Below are positions 1 through 8,360 of a DNA stretch of 64,000 bases, piece after piece (the first letter of the stretch is position 1; every line of letters starts with the position of its first letter). Origin of the DNA: Puniceibacterium sp. IMCC21224 (GTDB lineage Bacteria; Pseudomonadota; Alphaproteobacteria; Rhodobacterales; Rhodobacteraceae); assembly GCF_001038505.1 (NCBI RefSeq), contig NZ_LDPY01000005.1:1-64000 (forward strand), in the 5' to 3' direction. The translations under genes and the position numbers were made by a program. Under the pieces are notes generated by a model, which saw nothing but the letters and a program-made list of their open reading frames with translations, was not told where the DNA came from and ran no database searches.

Positions 1-1644
1 ATCTCCGTGCGGCGCACCGGCATAGCCCTCGAACATCGCCACGGAGGCATGCTGTACTGGATCTTTCCGGCAATCACGCCGAAAAGGGCGGTTCGCGATG
101 TACCATGCGATGGTGCGCCGGAACTGGCGGGTGCTGAAATGCCAGGGGCGTCCGTCGACATGTGGAATTGCGGGCGGGTTTGCGACCTTTGCATCCAGAC
201 CGTCGCGGAACATCTTGATGATCGGCGACGCCTGCGCGGCAAGGTAATCCGCCGTCCAGTCCCAAGGCTTCAACGAGACCCAAAGAGATCTCAGGTCGCG
301 CTCGCCGCGTGCGCGCCGTGACAGGACTTCCAAAGCATCGACCGCTCGGGCGACCGGCGCGATAGTGATCCAATCGGCGGAAACACCCGCCGCTCGCGGT
401 GCTTATAGACGTTGCTGCGTACCCGATAGCGCTCGATCAGGTTGTCAGCACTGCGTTCAACCGAAACGCAGCCCGGCTCCATGTCCTGCAACTCGCTGTC
501 GCGCATCCCCGTCAGATACGCGCAGACGATGTAGCAGGCCGCTGCAGCATCTGCTCTTCATGTGGCAGGCTGTCCGTGTCGAAACGCTCCCGCCAGGGCA
601 GGCCGGTATCGGGATCGAGGGTGATCGGGGTATCCATTCCGCCGACCTCGGTTCCCATCTCACCCGCCATCTGGTCCAGCATCCTCACGGTCGCGGTGGA
701 ACTACTGAGGTTCCCCGTTTGAGGACAGCCGATCTGAAGGCACATCAGCCTGAAATTATACGCGTTGCCTTCCCTAACATCGGGGACACCGCGGGTGGTG
801 TTTGGACGGCGCTCCCAGAGTGCACGCCCCGCCCTTCCGCCCGACGGGCCTCGAGCCAGGTGCGAAGACGGTAGCGAAACCGTTCGTGGCGGGTCTGGCG
901 CGCATCCTCGGCAATAATCTGGGCAGCGCGGGCTTTAAGGCGATCCAGCTCTTCGCGCGCCGCGAGGATATCCGGAGCGAAGACATCGACGTATCGCATC
1001 GACCAGTGGAGCAGTGCGCCGATGACCGGTTCGGGGATGCGCGGCGTGGTGTTCTCCGAGCTCGTCCGGCTCCGACCGCTGACATTGCTTGCCGTGCGCC
1101 CACCCCAGGGCAGGAAGGGAATGCCGCCCCCGGTCACCCATGGCCCAAAATGATGGAGGTCGATGGGGACATCGACATAGAGGCGGATCTGTTGCGATGA
1201 ACGTGCGCCGTCTGCCCCCAGATGCGCCAGATACGCGTCCAGCACTTGCTGGTCGACGCGCGCCAGTTCGACGGAACCGATACGATCGTGCAGGAACTCT
1301 CCGAAATGGCGCAGGAACAGCAATGTGCCCTTGGCGGTCGAGGGGCCGCAAGGGCCCCGGTAGCTGCGCAGAGGCGCCTGAAGGCGGGCAAGCATATACT
1401 CCTTGGCGAGCCGTCGAAGCGCGGGGTCTTCGATGGCGCCGAAGTCCACGCGAAACGCTGCCGGACGCGCGTTGGCGCGAAACATCGCTGGACTGAGATC
1501 CCAGACATCGTCGCCGAAGCGGGACAGCATCGACCGCTCCGATCCCGGTCTGAGCGGTCTGCCTGCGAGGATGTCGGTGTCGTCGGGATGGATTGCCGAT
1601 GGCAGCGATGGCCTTGCGGTCGTGCAGTCTGGATTTGCTCTCAT
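1..1644 (-). pseudogene. third recombinase of a tyrosine-recombinase trio, frameshifted and cut by the window edge
   Basis: The gene starts at ATG 1644 and overlaps the stop of the upstream recombinase by ATGA, so it was translated as part of a three-gene operon. The first frame runs to a stop at 745, but the homologous reading leaves that frame near 850 (GRALWERRPN follows in another frame). It shifts again near 540, where CAYLTGMRDSELQ resumes, and near 380. A pair of compensating shifts near 100 and 75 splits RPFGVIAGKIQY from HASVAMFEGYAG. The catalytic elements of a tyrosine recombinase are still readable: the first Arg in TGMRDSE, the second in RQFRRTIAW, and the late His with Tyr in FEGY. 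At least five indels mean no full-length product is made. The family is clear; the ancestral function within the trio is not known. Confidence 0.8.
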
Positions 1645-3467
1645 GCGAGACCCGCCTCCGGGGGAAGGTAGATCTGTGCCGATTGACTGGCCGTGAGGGC
1701 ACGCGCGGCGGCTAAATCGGGCTCAGAGAATTGCGGCAATATCTGCGCAGAGATCCTGTGGTGGACCCGCCCGAACTTCGCCTGCCAATCTGCTTCGGAC
1801 AAAACCTTGCGCTGGTCCACCACGAAATCCAGAAACGCCATCAGCGCGGGAAGCTTGCGAGTGGTGATGACGCCGTTGCGGCATTCGAGGCAGCCCCAGA
1901 ACGGCACCGGGCAGGCCTCTCCCGACGTGGCGAACGGGCTGCTGTAGAAGCCGGAACAGCTTGCCAGCCATACATCCTGTTCGCCTGCCAGCAATGCCGG
2001 AACATCGGTCGCCAAGCCCTCCGGAAAACCGGGCTGAGCCGAAGACGGAGCTGCCAAGACTTCGACCTCGGCCTCCGGGGTCAACACGGTAGGCTGCAAC
2101 GCATCTTCGACAGCGTCCATCAGCGCCTCGGCGATGGTAGCTTCGTGTATCGGCCGCAAGGCGGGAATGTCCCCATAGTGGTTCGCAGCAACCTCGACGG
2201 TATGTCCAACCGCAAACCGGCGCAGCTGACCGCCGGTCTTGCGATACCACGCAGCCTTGTGGGTCTTGCGCAAACGCGAGAGGCAGAGCTTCAACGGCTT
2301 CCCGTAATCATCCTGCAACCCGTGATGTTTGACCCAGACCTTTCTAGCGGATTGCATCGGCAGAACGACATCGGTCAGGCGCCCGCGGCAGTAAAACGTG
2401 AAAAGCTGCTCGCTCTTGAGATGACCGCGCGCCGTTGCGGTCCACTGAATTGCGAGGCGCAGGAGGCCGCCCGGGGTGCCTGACCCTCCGTCCCGAACCC
2501 GCAGCCGCTTCCACTCGGCATGACGGGCGCGGCGCTTGCAATACTCGATCTCGACATATCCGCTGGACGGGTTCTTGAGGCAGTCGGCACGCAGGGTCTT
2601 GATCGCTTCGATCTCGAGACCGGTCTCCAGCGACAGCAAAACAAAAAGGGCAATCAGATCGCCAAGAAGCAGATGCCGCGTGCCATGCATCCTGTCGCTC
2701 AGCCCCTCATTCGAAATCCCTGCATAGTTCCGTGCCCCGTAGAGTTGACGAAAAAGGTCGTTCTTGACGGTAATGAAACCGACACGGTCGATCTCCGCGA
2801 AGGCGTCCATCTCCAGCCGGTCGATGCGTGTCTCGCACTCCTGTTCAAGCGCCGGACGGAATCGCTGCATGATCGCTGCAACATCGGCACGTGCGGCCAC
2901 CTTCAAGGCCACCCGGACACTGTCGCTGTAGGCATCGCGCGGGCGCGGTGGAACACCCGGGCGCGTACTGACATAGAATAATCGGCGGGAAGCCTCTTCG
3001 GAAAGGCGGCCTGGTTCGCCCGCATCCGCCAACCGCAGCAGCATCACTACATCTCCCATCTGGTGGCGGCGATGGTTGGGATGCTGCCCGCGCTCATCCA
3101 TCCAGGCGTCGAAGCCTTCGATGGTAGCAACATCAATCTCGGCAAGCGCCTGTACGGATGAGTCTGTCGCATCGAGATAGCGCCAGAACCGATGGATGGC
3201 TTCGGCCAATGACATGGCGGTGCGGACGGTGCCGGCAGGGCCACCGACCTGACATGCCTGCCAGAGTGCCAGCGTGAAGGCCCGTGCAAGCGAATTGCGA
3301 CCCGGCAAACGCGTCAGGTCCATCGTCGCAGTCTGTCCGGCCAAGGCAATCTCGAAACGGCGGGCGGTGATGGCAATGGCGGCCGCGGGACCGGGATCGG
3401 AAAGATTGTCAGGAAAACTCGCGCGTCGCCCTGGGCGGGGCTGTGAGACGCGGGCTCTGCCGGTCAT
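1641..3467 (-). CDS. large site-specific recombinase of the trio (middle gene)
   Basis: This 608-residue protein lies between two other recombinase genes with 4-base ATGA overlaps on both sides, so translation is probably coupled. The N-terminal half is a core-binding-like helical region. The C-terminal half has the outline of the tyrosine recombinase fold, with an Arg-rich RLRKTHKAAWYR segment and a late AVGHTVEVAANHYGD segment that would supply His and Tyr. The usual first catalytic Arg (GxRxxE) is not obvious: the equivalent stretch reads GLEIEAIKTL. It may therefore be an accessory subunit or a divergent enzyme. The length resembles the long recombinase of Tn554-type elements rather than a normal integrase of 300-400 residues. 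Family assignment is good; activity is uncertain. Confidence 0.75.
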   Translation of the reverse strand: MTGRARVSQPRPGRRASFPDNLSDPGPAAAIAITARRFEIALAGQTATMDLTRLPGRNSLARAFTLALWQACQVGGPAGTVRTAMSLAEAIHRFWRYLDATDSSVQALAEIDVATIEGFDAWMDERGQHPNHRRHQMGDVVMLLRLADAGEPGRLSEEASRRLFYVSTRPGVPPRPRDAYSDSVRVALKVAARADVAAIMQRFRPALEQECETRIDRLEMDAFAEIDRVGFITVKNDLFRQLYGARNYAGISNEGLSDRMHGTRHLLLGDLIALFVLLSLETGLEIEAIKTLRADCLKNPSSGYVEIEYCKRRARHAEWKRLRVRDGGSGTPGGLLRLAIQWTATARGHLKSEQLFTFYCRGRLTDVVLPMQSARKVWVKHHGLQDDYGKPLKLCLSRLRKTHKAAWYRKTGGQLRRFAVGHTVEVAANHYGDIPALRPIHEATIAEALMDAVEDALQPTVLTPEAEVEVLAAPSSAQPGFPEGLATDVPALLAGEQDVWLASCSGFYSSPFATSGEACPVPFWGCLECRNGVITTRKLPALMAFLDFVVDQRKVLSEADWQAKFGRVHHRISAQILPQFSEPDLAAARALTASQSAQIYLPPEAGLA

Positions 3468-4885
3468 CGATCCTCCGCCATGAGTTCGTCGGTCCAGCGA
3501 TCCGCCGCCGCATCGACGAGTTCCTGCGCCTCGGCAAGGCTGTCGAGATAGATGTAGGTGCTAGCGATGTTCGCGTGGCCGAGGAGGTGCTGGAGATGGC
3601 GGAGCGGATCGCCAAGCATCTGCCGATAGGCAGCACCGTGCGCATCGGTCGGGTTGAAGATCCTGCCCACCTGTTCGCGGATCAGCATCGACAACATGTT
3701 GACCGCAAAGGTGTGCCGCAACATGTGCGGTGTGACGATGATATTGAGGCCGAAGGCCTGGCACCGCTGGCTTGCCCTACGAAACGCTACCTCCCAAGTA
3801 CCCGACGACACGGGCTGGCCGCGTTCCGTGAGCCAGAGCGATGCGTGTTCAGGCATCCCATCAGGCGATCGCAGCAGCCGTTGGCGGTCTTGCGCAAGGA
3901 GCCTGGTCAGCGCGATGCGCCGACCACTGTCATCAATGGCGTTGCGGCCATCGGGTGACAATACAAAGGGGACGGCCGGACGAGGCGGCGCCTTGGCGGC
4001 GGCAATCCGGCGCTCGATATCGACGTAATCCCCGATCTGCTTGAGCACCCGGCGCGGCAACCGGATGCGTCGCGGGCGTTCGCCCTTGGTGATCACGGCC
4101 GGCAGATCGAAAGGAAGTATCCGTGGGCTGTCGGAGATCAGCCGGGGCAGTTCGTCTATGATCAGGCTACCGGCCTCGCCGAGGCGCATGCCTGTCGTGA
4201 CGAGCAGTTCCGCGAAAACGGCATTCCGCTCGCCATTGCGGCAGCGCCAGGCTGGGTCCTCGGACCCGTCCGGCAATTTACCCCTCAGGCCGATATCCCG
4301 GAATACGAGGTAGCGCCCGAGATCGACGAATTGCATGTCATGCGGGCGCGCGGCACGTTCCCGCGCCCTGTTCCCCTCAACCACCTTCGGCGTTCCTCGC
4401 CCATGACCATGGCGAAAGGACAGGTCATATCGAAACGGCGAGGATGCGATCAGTCCCTCTTCAAGCGCCCACCGATACAGTTTGTCGAGCGCCGCGATCG
4501 CCCTGTTCCAACTGGATGCCGAAATCCGGAACGGTGCATCCGACAAACGCCGTGCATGGTGAAACGCGATGACATCGTTGTAATCGGCACGCCAAAGCTG
4601 CTTTCCACCACGCCGTTCTTCCAGAAACCGCATCCAGACGAAGATGTCATGGGCGTAGGCGCGCAAACTGTGCCGCGAACGCACCCCCATGGTCGGACAG
4701 GCGCGAAAGAACCGGTTCACGTCATGCAAGTAGCTTCCGTCCCGATCCAGTAAGAAGGGCATGCCATCCATCAGGTCGATCTTGCCAGCGGCCTCCGTCA
4801 GGGACACGGAAAGATCGGCCGGAACGCCTTCGACCGAAACGGGCGCGCGCAGCGCCGATCCGTCGGTGAAATAAAGCTGCGTCAT
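3464..4885 (-). CDS. tyrosine recombinase/integrase, first gene of the trio
   Basis: This 473-residue tyrosine recombinase has an intact catalytic set: Arg in TTGMRLGEAG (about residue 235), HxxR in TPHMLRHTFA, and the late His and nucleophilic Tyr in LLGHANIASTYIYLDS near the C-terminus. The N-terminal 170 residues contain a SAM-like core-binding domain. It cuts and rejoins DNA through a 3'-phosphotyrosine link. It leads an operon of three recombinases, an arrangement also used by RIT elements and Tn554-type transposons, although these proteins are larger than RIT ones. The upstream sequence (4886-5070) holds a strong dyad that may be the element end. Family confidence is high; the element type is unnamed here. 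Confidence 0.88.
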   Translation of the reverse strand: MTQLYFTDGSALRAPVSVEGVPADLSVSLTEAAGKIDLMDGMPFLLDRDGSYLHDVNRFFRACPTMGVRSRHSLRAYAHDIFVWMRFLEERRGGKQLWRADYNDVIAFHHARRLSDAPFRISASSWNRAIAALDKLYRWALEEGLIASSPFRYDLSFRHGHGRGTPKVVEGNRARERAARPHDMQFVDLGRYLVFRDIGLRGKLPDGSEDPAWRCRNGERNAVFAELLVTTGMRLGEAGSLIIDELPRLISDSPRILPFDLPAVITKGERPRRIRLPRRVLKQIGDYVDIERRIAAAKAPPRPAVPFVLSPDGRNAIDDSGRRIALTRLLAQDRQRLLRSPDGMPEHASLWLTERGQPVSSGTWEVAFRRASQRCQAFGLNIIVTPHMLRHTFAVNMLSMLIREQVGRIFNPTDAHGAAYRQMLGDPLRHLQHLLGHANIASTYIYLDSLAEAQELVDAAADRWTDELMAEDR

Positions 4886-4955
4886 CCATCCTCCAAAGGC
4901 GTTCGCGTCCAGAAAACGACGCCCGCGACTCCAGTCGCGCTAAAACCGAAGCGCC

Positions 4956-5005
4956 GCCAGCCCCGTCCCTACGGCCCTTTTGATGGAGAGCGGGCCGGGG
5001 CTGGC
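4956..5005. repeat. inverted repeat upstream of the recombinase trio
   Basis: The arm gccagccccg at 4956-4965 is matched exactly by its reverse complement at 4996-5005, with further partial pairing inside (ggccc/gggcc). It lies between the first recombinase gene and the broken DUF6915 gene, so it could be a recombinase-binding end of the element or a transcription terminator for the DUF6878 side. There is no T-run. Confidence 0.5.
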
Positions 5006-5071
5006 TCATCTCTCAATCCTAAGGTTCCGCATAACCCGCACCATGCACAGGAATAAGACGCTTCCATAGAG

Positions 5072-5224
5072 TCAGGATAAGGCATGGTGGCGCAAAGCAC
5101 GGTGCCGGAAATCCGCTGTGATCGATTTCGAGGCGTCAAACCAAGCGTGCACGGCCAGGGTATCGTCGACCGTACCGCCCCATTTCATCACCGAAGACAG
5201 GGCGTGGTGATAAGGATGTGCCAT
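5072..5224 (-). pseudogene. DUF6915 family protein, 3'-truncated
   Basis: The 50-codon reading begins MAHPYHHALSSVMKWGG and continues through VHAWFDASKSITADF and RHRALRHH, the characteristic start of DUF6915, a small protein common on alphaproteobacterial plasmids. The family normally continues well past RHRALRHH; here it ends after three more codons at TGA 5072. The start codon at 5224 follows a purine-rich GAGGGGGGCAACG stretch, and the gene is only 11 bases downstream of the DUF6878 gene, so the two formed an operon. The break falls at the edge of the recombinase-trio region, which suggests insertion or deletion there removed the tail. The function of the family is unknown. Confidence 0.7.
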
Positions 5225-5235
5225 CGTTGCCCCCC

Positions 5236-5727
5236 TCAGAAGTCGTGGGTGAAGAGTTCGGACGAGGTGAACCGCTCGTTGAACTTCAGATGGATGCAGC
5301 GCGCACCCGCGTCGAAGCAAAATTCGCCATAGGCACCGTCGTTGTTTTCCCACCCACCATGGGTGTAACTGAGTAAATCGTAGGCCAATTGTTCGACGAC
5401 ATCTTCCAGAGAGAGGCTCCGCATTTCAACCTCGGGGGCGTCCCACGTGATCGCGGCATAGGAGATTTCGGTCGCGGGTAAGTCGACGGCCTTATCGCCG
5501 GACCAGGCACCGATGCTTTCGATCTGGCCGCTGTCACCGGCACCGTCGAAGGTCACGGTAACATGGGTGATGTCGGCTGCCATAAGGCCGTCGAACAGGC
5601 GATCCTTGTTGCCGGGCCGAAGAGCCTCGATCCGGGCGGCTTGCTCGGCATGCCCGGCGAGGATCGCCCCGAAATCGACCGTGGAAGGCCGCATAGGGGC
5701 TGTAAGAGTGGGTTCAGTATGGGTCAT
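5236..5727 (-). CDS. DUF6878 family protein
   Basis: This acidic 163-residue protein matches the DUF6878 pattern as I know it: an N-terminal LxxHAEQAARIEALRPGNK helix, THVTVTFDGAGDSGQIE, a mid-region EDVVEQLAYDLL, and the closing HGGWENNDGAYGEFCFD with FNERFTSSE. Proteins of this family are found on Rhodobacterales and other alphaproteobacterial plasmids; their biochemical role is not known. No membrane segment or signal peptide is visible. The start at 5727 is preceded by CGGAGATTCCC, a good ribosome site. The leader further upstream can fold around a GAAGAGTG loop vaguely like leader motif 1, but less convincingly. It is co-directional with the truncated DUF6915 gene. Confidence 0.75.
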   Translation of the reverse strand: MTHTEPTLTAPMRPSTVDFGAILAGHAEQAARIEALRPGNKDRLFDGLMAADITHVTVTFDGAGDSGQIESIGAWSGDKAVDLPATEISYAAITWDAPEVEMRSLSLEDVVEQLAYDLLSYTHGGWENNDGAYGEFCFDAGARCIHLKFNERFTSSELFTHDF

Positions 5728-5831
5728 GGGAATCTCCGTTCAATGTGGACTGGTCAGACCCCTCGGGTGGCGCACTCTTCTGCACCCCCAAAGGCTCAAA
5801 CCCTCCCTGGCCCTCCTCTGTCTCTCTAGTC

Positions 5832-6350
5832 TCACGCCGCGATCTGCAGCGCCCGAGCGGCAAACGCGCGCCACAGCGGATCGACAAGGCGTGCGTCCAG
5901 AAGATCGGCCCGGTGACGCAGCCGCTGCGCGAGATCGGATTCGTCCCATTCGGCAGCGCGGGCGGCTTGTGTGCGGGACTGGCAAGCTTCGGTTACGACA
6001 GCGCGGGCCTCGACTGCGTTCGCAACAGGATTGCACCATGCGACTGCGCCGTCGCTGGCGGCCCCGGCCAGAACAAGACGTTCGTCGCGATCAAGTATCG
6101 CAAGAATCTGCGGGGCGGCATCAGGGCCGATATCTTCGGCATGGTCGATCGCCCCTCGCATGGCTTCGGCCAGCGTATCGAAACGATCCAGGATCTTGGG
6201 GTGCGCCTGTCCAGACATCATGGCGGCTGGCGTTCGCGTCGCAGTCGTCAACGTAAAGGATAAACAGGGATCGGCAGGCGGGTTCGGGAGCGCCGTCGCG
6301 AAGCCCGTAGAGTGTGTTATCGGCTGGATTTGGAAAGGAAGATCGAACAT
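5832..6350 (-). CDS. conserved plasmid hypothetical protein
   Basis: The function is not recognised. The start at 6350 is chosen because GGAG sits 8 bases upstream and leader motif 1 lies directly before it; longer (6401) and shorter (6221, MMSGQAH) starts are possible. From residue 44 the protein is mostly helical and rich in Ala, Asp and Glu, with ILDRFDTLAEAMRGAIDHAE and DPLWRAFAARALQIAA as distinctive stretches. There is no signal peptide or membrane helix. It sits between the DUF6878 and DUF932 genes and shares its leader with the DUF932 and ParB-like genes, which suggests that the three are expressed under the same conditions. Confidence 0.6.
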   Translation of the reverse strand: MFDLPFQIQPITHSTGFATALPNPPADPCLSFTLTTATRTPAAMMSGQAHPKILDRFDTLAEAMRGAIDHAEDIGPDAAPQILAILDRDERLVLAGAASDGAVAWCNPVANAVEARAVVTEACQSRTQAARAAEWDESDLAQRLRHRADLLDARLVDPLWRAFAARALQIAA

Positions 6351-6362
6351 GTGGGTATCTCC

Positions 6363-6399
6363 GACGGTGCGGGAAGCCTCTCTCCCCACTTCAACCGTC
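6363..6399 (-). promoter_or_regulatory. hairpin leader motif 1, copy A
   Basis: On the minus strand an outer stem GACGG/CCGTC encloses an inner hairpin GGGAG-AGAGG-CTTCC (one G-U pair), followed at once by the ribosome site GGAG and the start at 6350. The linker TTGAAG in the 5' arm is shared with copy B. Copies B (8253-8290) and C (17692-17732) have the same architecture. Confidence 0.6.
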
Positions 6400-6446
6400 A
6401 AAGACCAAACAGCTGCCCTCTCACTCGAAGGAGCGACAACGATCCG

Positions 6447-6947
6447 TCATTTGGACGCTGGTAAATCGCTCCATCGAACCCGCAGGTAGCGACCTTCGCG
6501 TTTTGGCAATTCCTTACGGTCGATCATTCTGGCCGAAACCTGAAAGTCCTCGTTGATCTTCACGACCAATAGCTTGTTGAAATTTCCATTTGTGTCGACC
6601 ACGACCACGTCTTTCGTTTTGAACGGCGTAATGGTTTTAACTTCCACGTGGTCGTTGCCAAGCCTTCCATCAGCCCCTTGGGCATAGGTTTTATTCAGCT
6701 TGATGCCGTATGTGATAGCACCAAAAAGTTCGCCGATATCGCCGTAGACAGAAAGGTGAAGGCCCGTTTCCAGATGATAGCTCTCAGCAAGCGAGATAAG
6801 ATTTTCAAAATAGGGGATCATGGACCTGATCGCGTTCGGGTATTTTGCGCCCCATTCCTTGTAGCGAAGCTGCTCGTCGATCTCCGACCAGGTAACCCAT
6901 TCGCCATCATCGTAAAATGCGCGATCCGACCAATCTATTTCTTCCAT
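6447..6947 (-). CDS. hypothetical protein, possible PD-(D/E)XK-like fold (DUF6998-like)
   Basis: This 166-residue protein has the sequence order expected of a small restriction-endonuclease-like fold. GDIGELFGAITYGIKL provides the first helix and a Glu, GADGRLGNDHVEVKTITPF resembles a D-x(n)-E-x-K catalytic strand (Glu-Val-Lys), and a C-terminal beta-rich part follows. That resemblance, and a looser one to DUF6998-type proteins, is my inference. It has no signal peptide. It lies between orf5832 and the DUF932 gene in a block with unusual base composition. It could be a nuclease involved in plasmid defence or anti-defence, or a non-catalytic relative. Confidence 0.45.
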   Translation of the reverse strand: MEEIDWSDRAFYDDGEWVTWSEIDEQLRYKEWGAKYPNAIRSMIPYFENLISLAESYHLETGLHLSVYGDIGELFGAITYGIKLNKTYAQGADGRLGNDHVEVKTITPFKTKDVVVVDTNGNFNKLLVVKINEDFQVSARMIDRKELPKREGRYLRVRWSDLPASK

Positions 6948-7008
6948 TTATGTTCGCCCAACTTGAATCACTTCAAGCAAGTAGCAATTCAATTTGGCAA
7001 TAAAGTGG

Positions 7009-7030
7009 CCGGAGGCAACAGAGCCTCCGG
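7009..7030 (-). terminator. hairpin terminator after the DUF932 gene
   Basis: The arms ccggaggc (7009-7016) and gcctccgg (7023-7030) form an 8-bp stem with a 6-base loop just beyond the DUF932 stop. On the minus strand it is followed by CCACTTTATTG, moderately T-rich, consistent with intrinsic termination. Confidence 0.55.
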
Positions 7031-7037
7031 CACTGTG

Positions 7038-8237
7038 TCAGCCGACCCGGTCGAGGAGCTTCTTAGCGCGCCCCTCCATGTCGAGGCGGGCATCCTGCTG
7101 GGTCTTGTCGCGCGCCAGCCGCGTGATCCCCTGCACGAAATCGAAGATGCTCTCAGGCGGGCGGCCCTCTTCCATCAACACCTTCTCGATGATCTTGCCG
7201 CTCTCCGCCTTCGAGAAGCCCCGTTTGCGCAGGAAATCTGCGCGATCCTCGTCGCTGCGCGCCACGATCTGCTGTCGCGCCGCCTTGATGCCATTCATGA
7301 AACTTTGCGGCGAGGAATTGGCAAACCGCGTCAGCGCGGGCGCGGCCTCGTGGGCGAAACGCGACGCGGCATATTTCGAGTGACGGATCTTGATCTCCTG
7401 AAAATCCTCGACGCCCCAGAGGTTGCGGTTCTGGCACACAGCCCGCAGGTAGAAGCTTGCCATGCCAAGGGTCTTGGCTCCGACCTCCGAGTTCCAGCAA
7501 TAGAAGCCCCGGAAGTAGAGATCAGGGGAACCGTCGGGCAGCTTGCCCGCCTCAATCGGGTTGCGATCGTCGACCAGGAATAGGAAGATATCGCGGTCCG
7601 AGGCATAAAGCGTAGTCGTGTCGCGGCTGATCTCGACATCGGGGTTGTAGACCCCAGTCGACCAGTCGAGCACGCCCGGCACCTTCCAGCGCGTATCGCC
7701 CGTGCCATTGCCCGCGATACGCTGCACCGCCTCGACCAGCTCGTGGTCATGGATGCGGCCATAGTCAGGGCCGGTGACCGCGCGCAGTTCCGTGCAGCCG
7801 TCTTCGGTCTCGAAGGTTTTCACCTGCTCGGCGCGGTGATTGGTCAGACCGTATTGCAGGTTGATACCCGCCAACGGCGCAGGCAACTGCCGCAGGTAGG
7901 ACGCCGGCGCGCCGACGATACTGGCAAGCTGGCCAAACGCCCAATGCGTGGGCGCGACAGGTTTATGCGCTTTCGGCAGGACCAAGTGCAGCAGTTCGGC
8001 GCTGTCGCGCGCGGCCTCGACGCGGATGTCCACCGTCTGCACCACGCGGCTGCGGCTGCGCTCGGACCGACCCTTCACATTGGCCCAGAGATCATCGAGC
8101 GAGAGATACCGCTCGTCATCAGGCCGATTGAACCATTCGGACGACACCCGCCCGTTCCGCTCACCCCGGCTCACGTCCACTTTCCAGCCGCCAGCCCGCG
8201 CCGGTTGCACCGGATCCAGAACTTCTACAACACTCAT
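7038..8237 (-). CDS. DUF932 domain protein
   Basis: This 399-residue protein contains the DUF932 core: LSLDDLWANVKGRSERSRSR near the N-terminus, the THWAFGQLASIVGAPASYLRQLP segment in the middle, then ELRAVTGPDYGRIHDHELVEAV and YASDRDIFLFLVDD. DUF932 proteins are typical of phages and conjugative plasmids and have been noted among genes of plasmid leading regions; the biochemical activity is not established. The start at 8237 (MSVVEVLDPV) is preceded by AGGAG at a good distance and by leader motif 1. A hairpin terminator follows the stop. Its neighbours on the same strand include ssb and a ParB-like gene, a set often seen together on alphaproteobacterial plasmids. Confidence 0.85.
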   Translation of the reverse strand: MSVVEVLDPVQPARAGGWKVDVSRGERNGRVSSEWFNRPDDERYLSLDDLWANVKGRSERSRSRVVQTVDIRVEAARDSAELLHLVLPKAHKPVAPTHWAFGQLASIVGAPASYLRQLPAPLAGINLQYGLTNHRAEQVKTFETEDGCTELRAVTGPDYGRIHDHELVEAVQRIAGNGTGDTRWKVPGVLDWSTGVYNPDVEISRDTTTLYASDRDIFLFLVDDRNPIEAGKLPDGSPDLYFRGFYCWNSEVGAKTLGMASFYLRAVCQNRNLWGVEDFQEIKIRHSKYAASRFAHEAAPALTRFANSSPQSFMNGIKAARQQIVARSDEDRADFLRKRGFSKAESGKIIEKVLMEEGRPPESIFDFVQGITRLARDKTQQDARLDMEGRAKKLLDRVG

Positions 8238-8252
8238 CGGATATCTCCTGCA

Positions 8253-8290
8253 ACGGGCGCCGGGAGCCACTCTCCCAGCCTTCAACCCGT
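8253..8290 (-). promoter_or_regulatory. hairpin leader motif 1, copy B
   Basis: On the minus strand the outer stem ACGGG/CCCGT encloses the perfect hairpin GGGAG-AGTGG-CTCCC, followed by GGCG and then the ribosome site AGGAG ahead of the DUF932 start. Compared with copy C, the middle inner-stem pair changes from G-C to A-T with the loop unchanged, a compensatory change pointing to a selected structure. Confidence 0.7.
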
Positions 8291-8360
8291 CACCGGGAAC
8301 CCGGCACTCCTCGGACTCTAAAAATGCGGATACCCACCATCAGTCTGAGAGCAAGACCAA

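Noticed and set aside
1..4885. Naming the recombinase trio a RIT element
   Set aside because: Gene number and overlaps match, but these proteins are clearly longer than RitA-C and no RIT ends were identified.
5728..5831. Fourth copy of leader motif 1 before the DUF6878 gene
   Set aside because: A GAAGAGTG loop and GGGTG/CACCC arms are present, but the stem order does not match the other three copies well enough.
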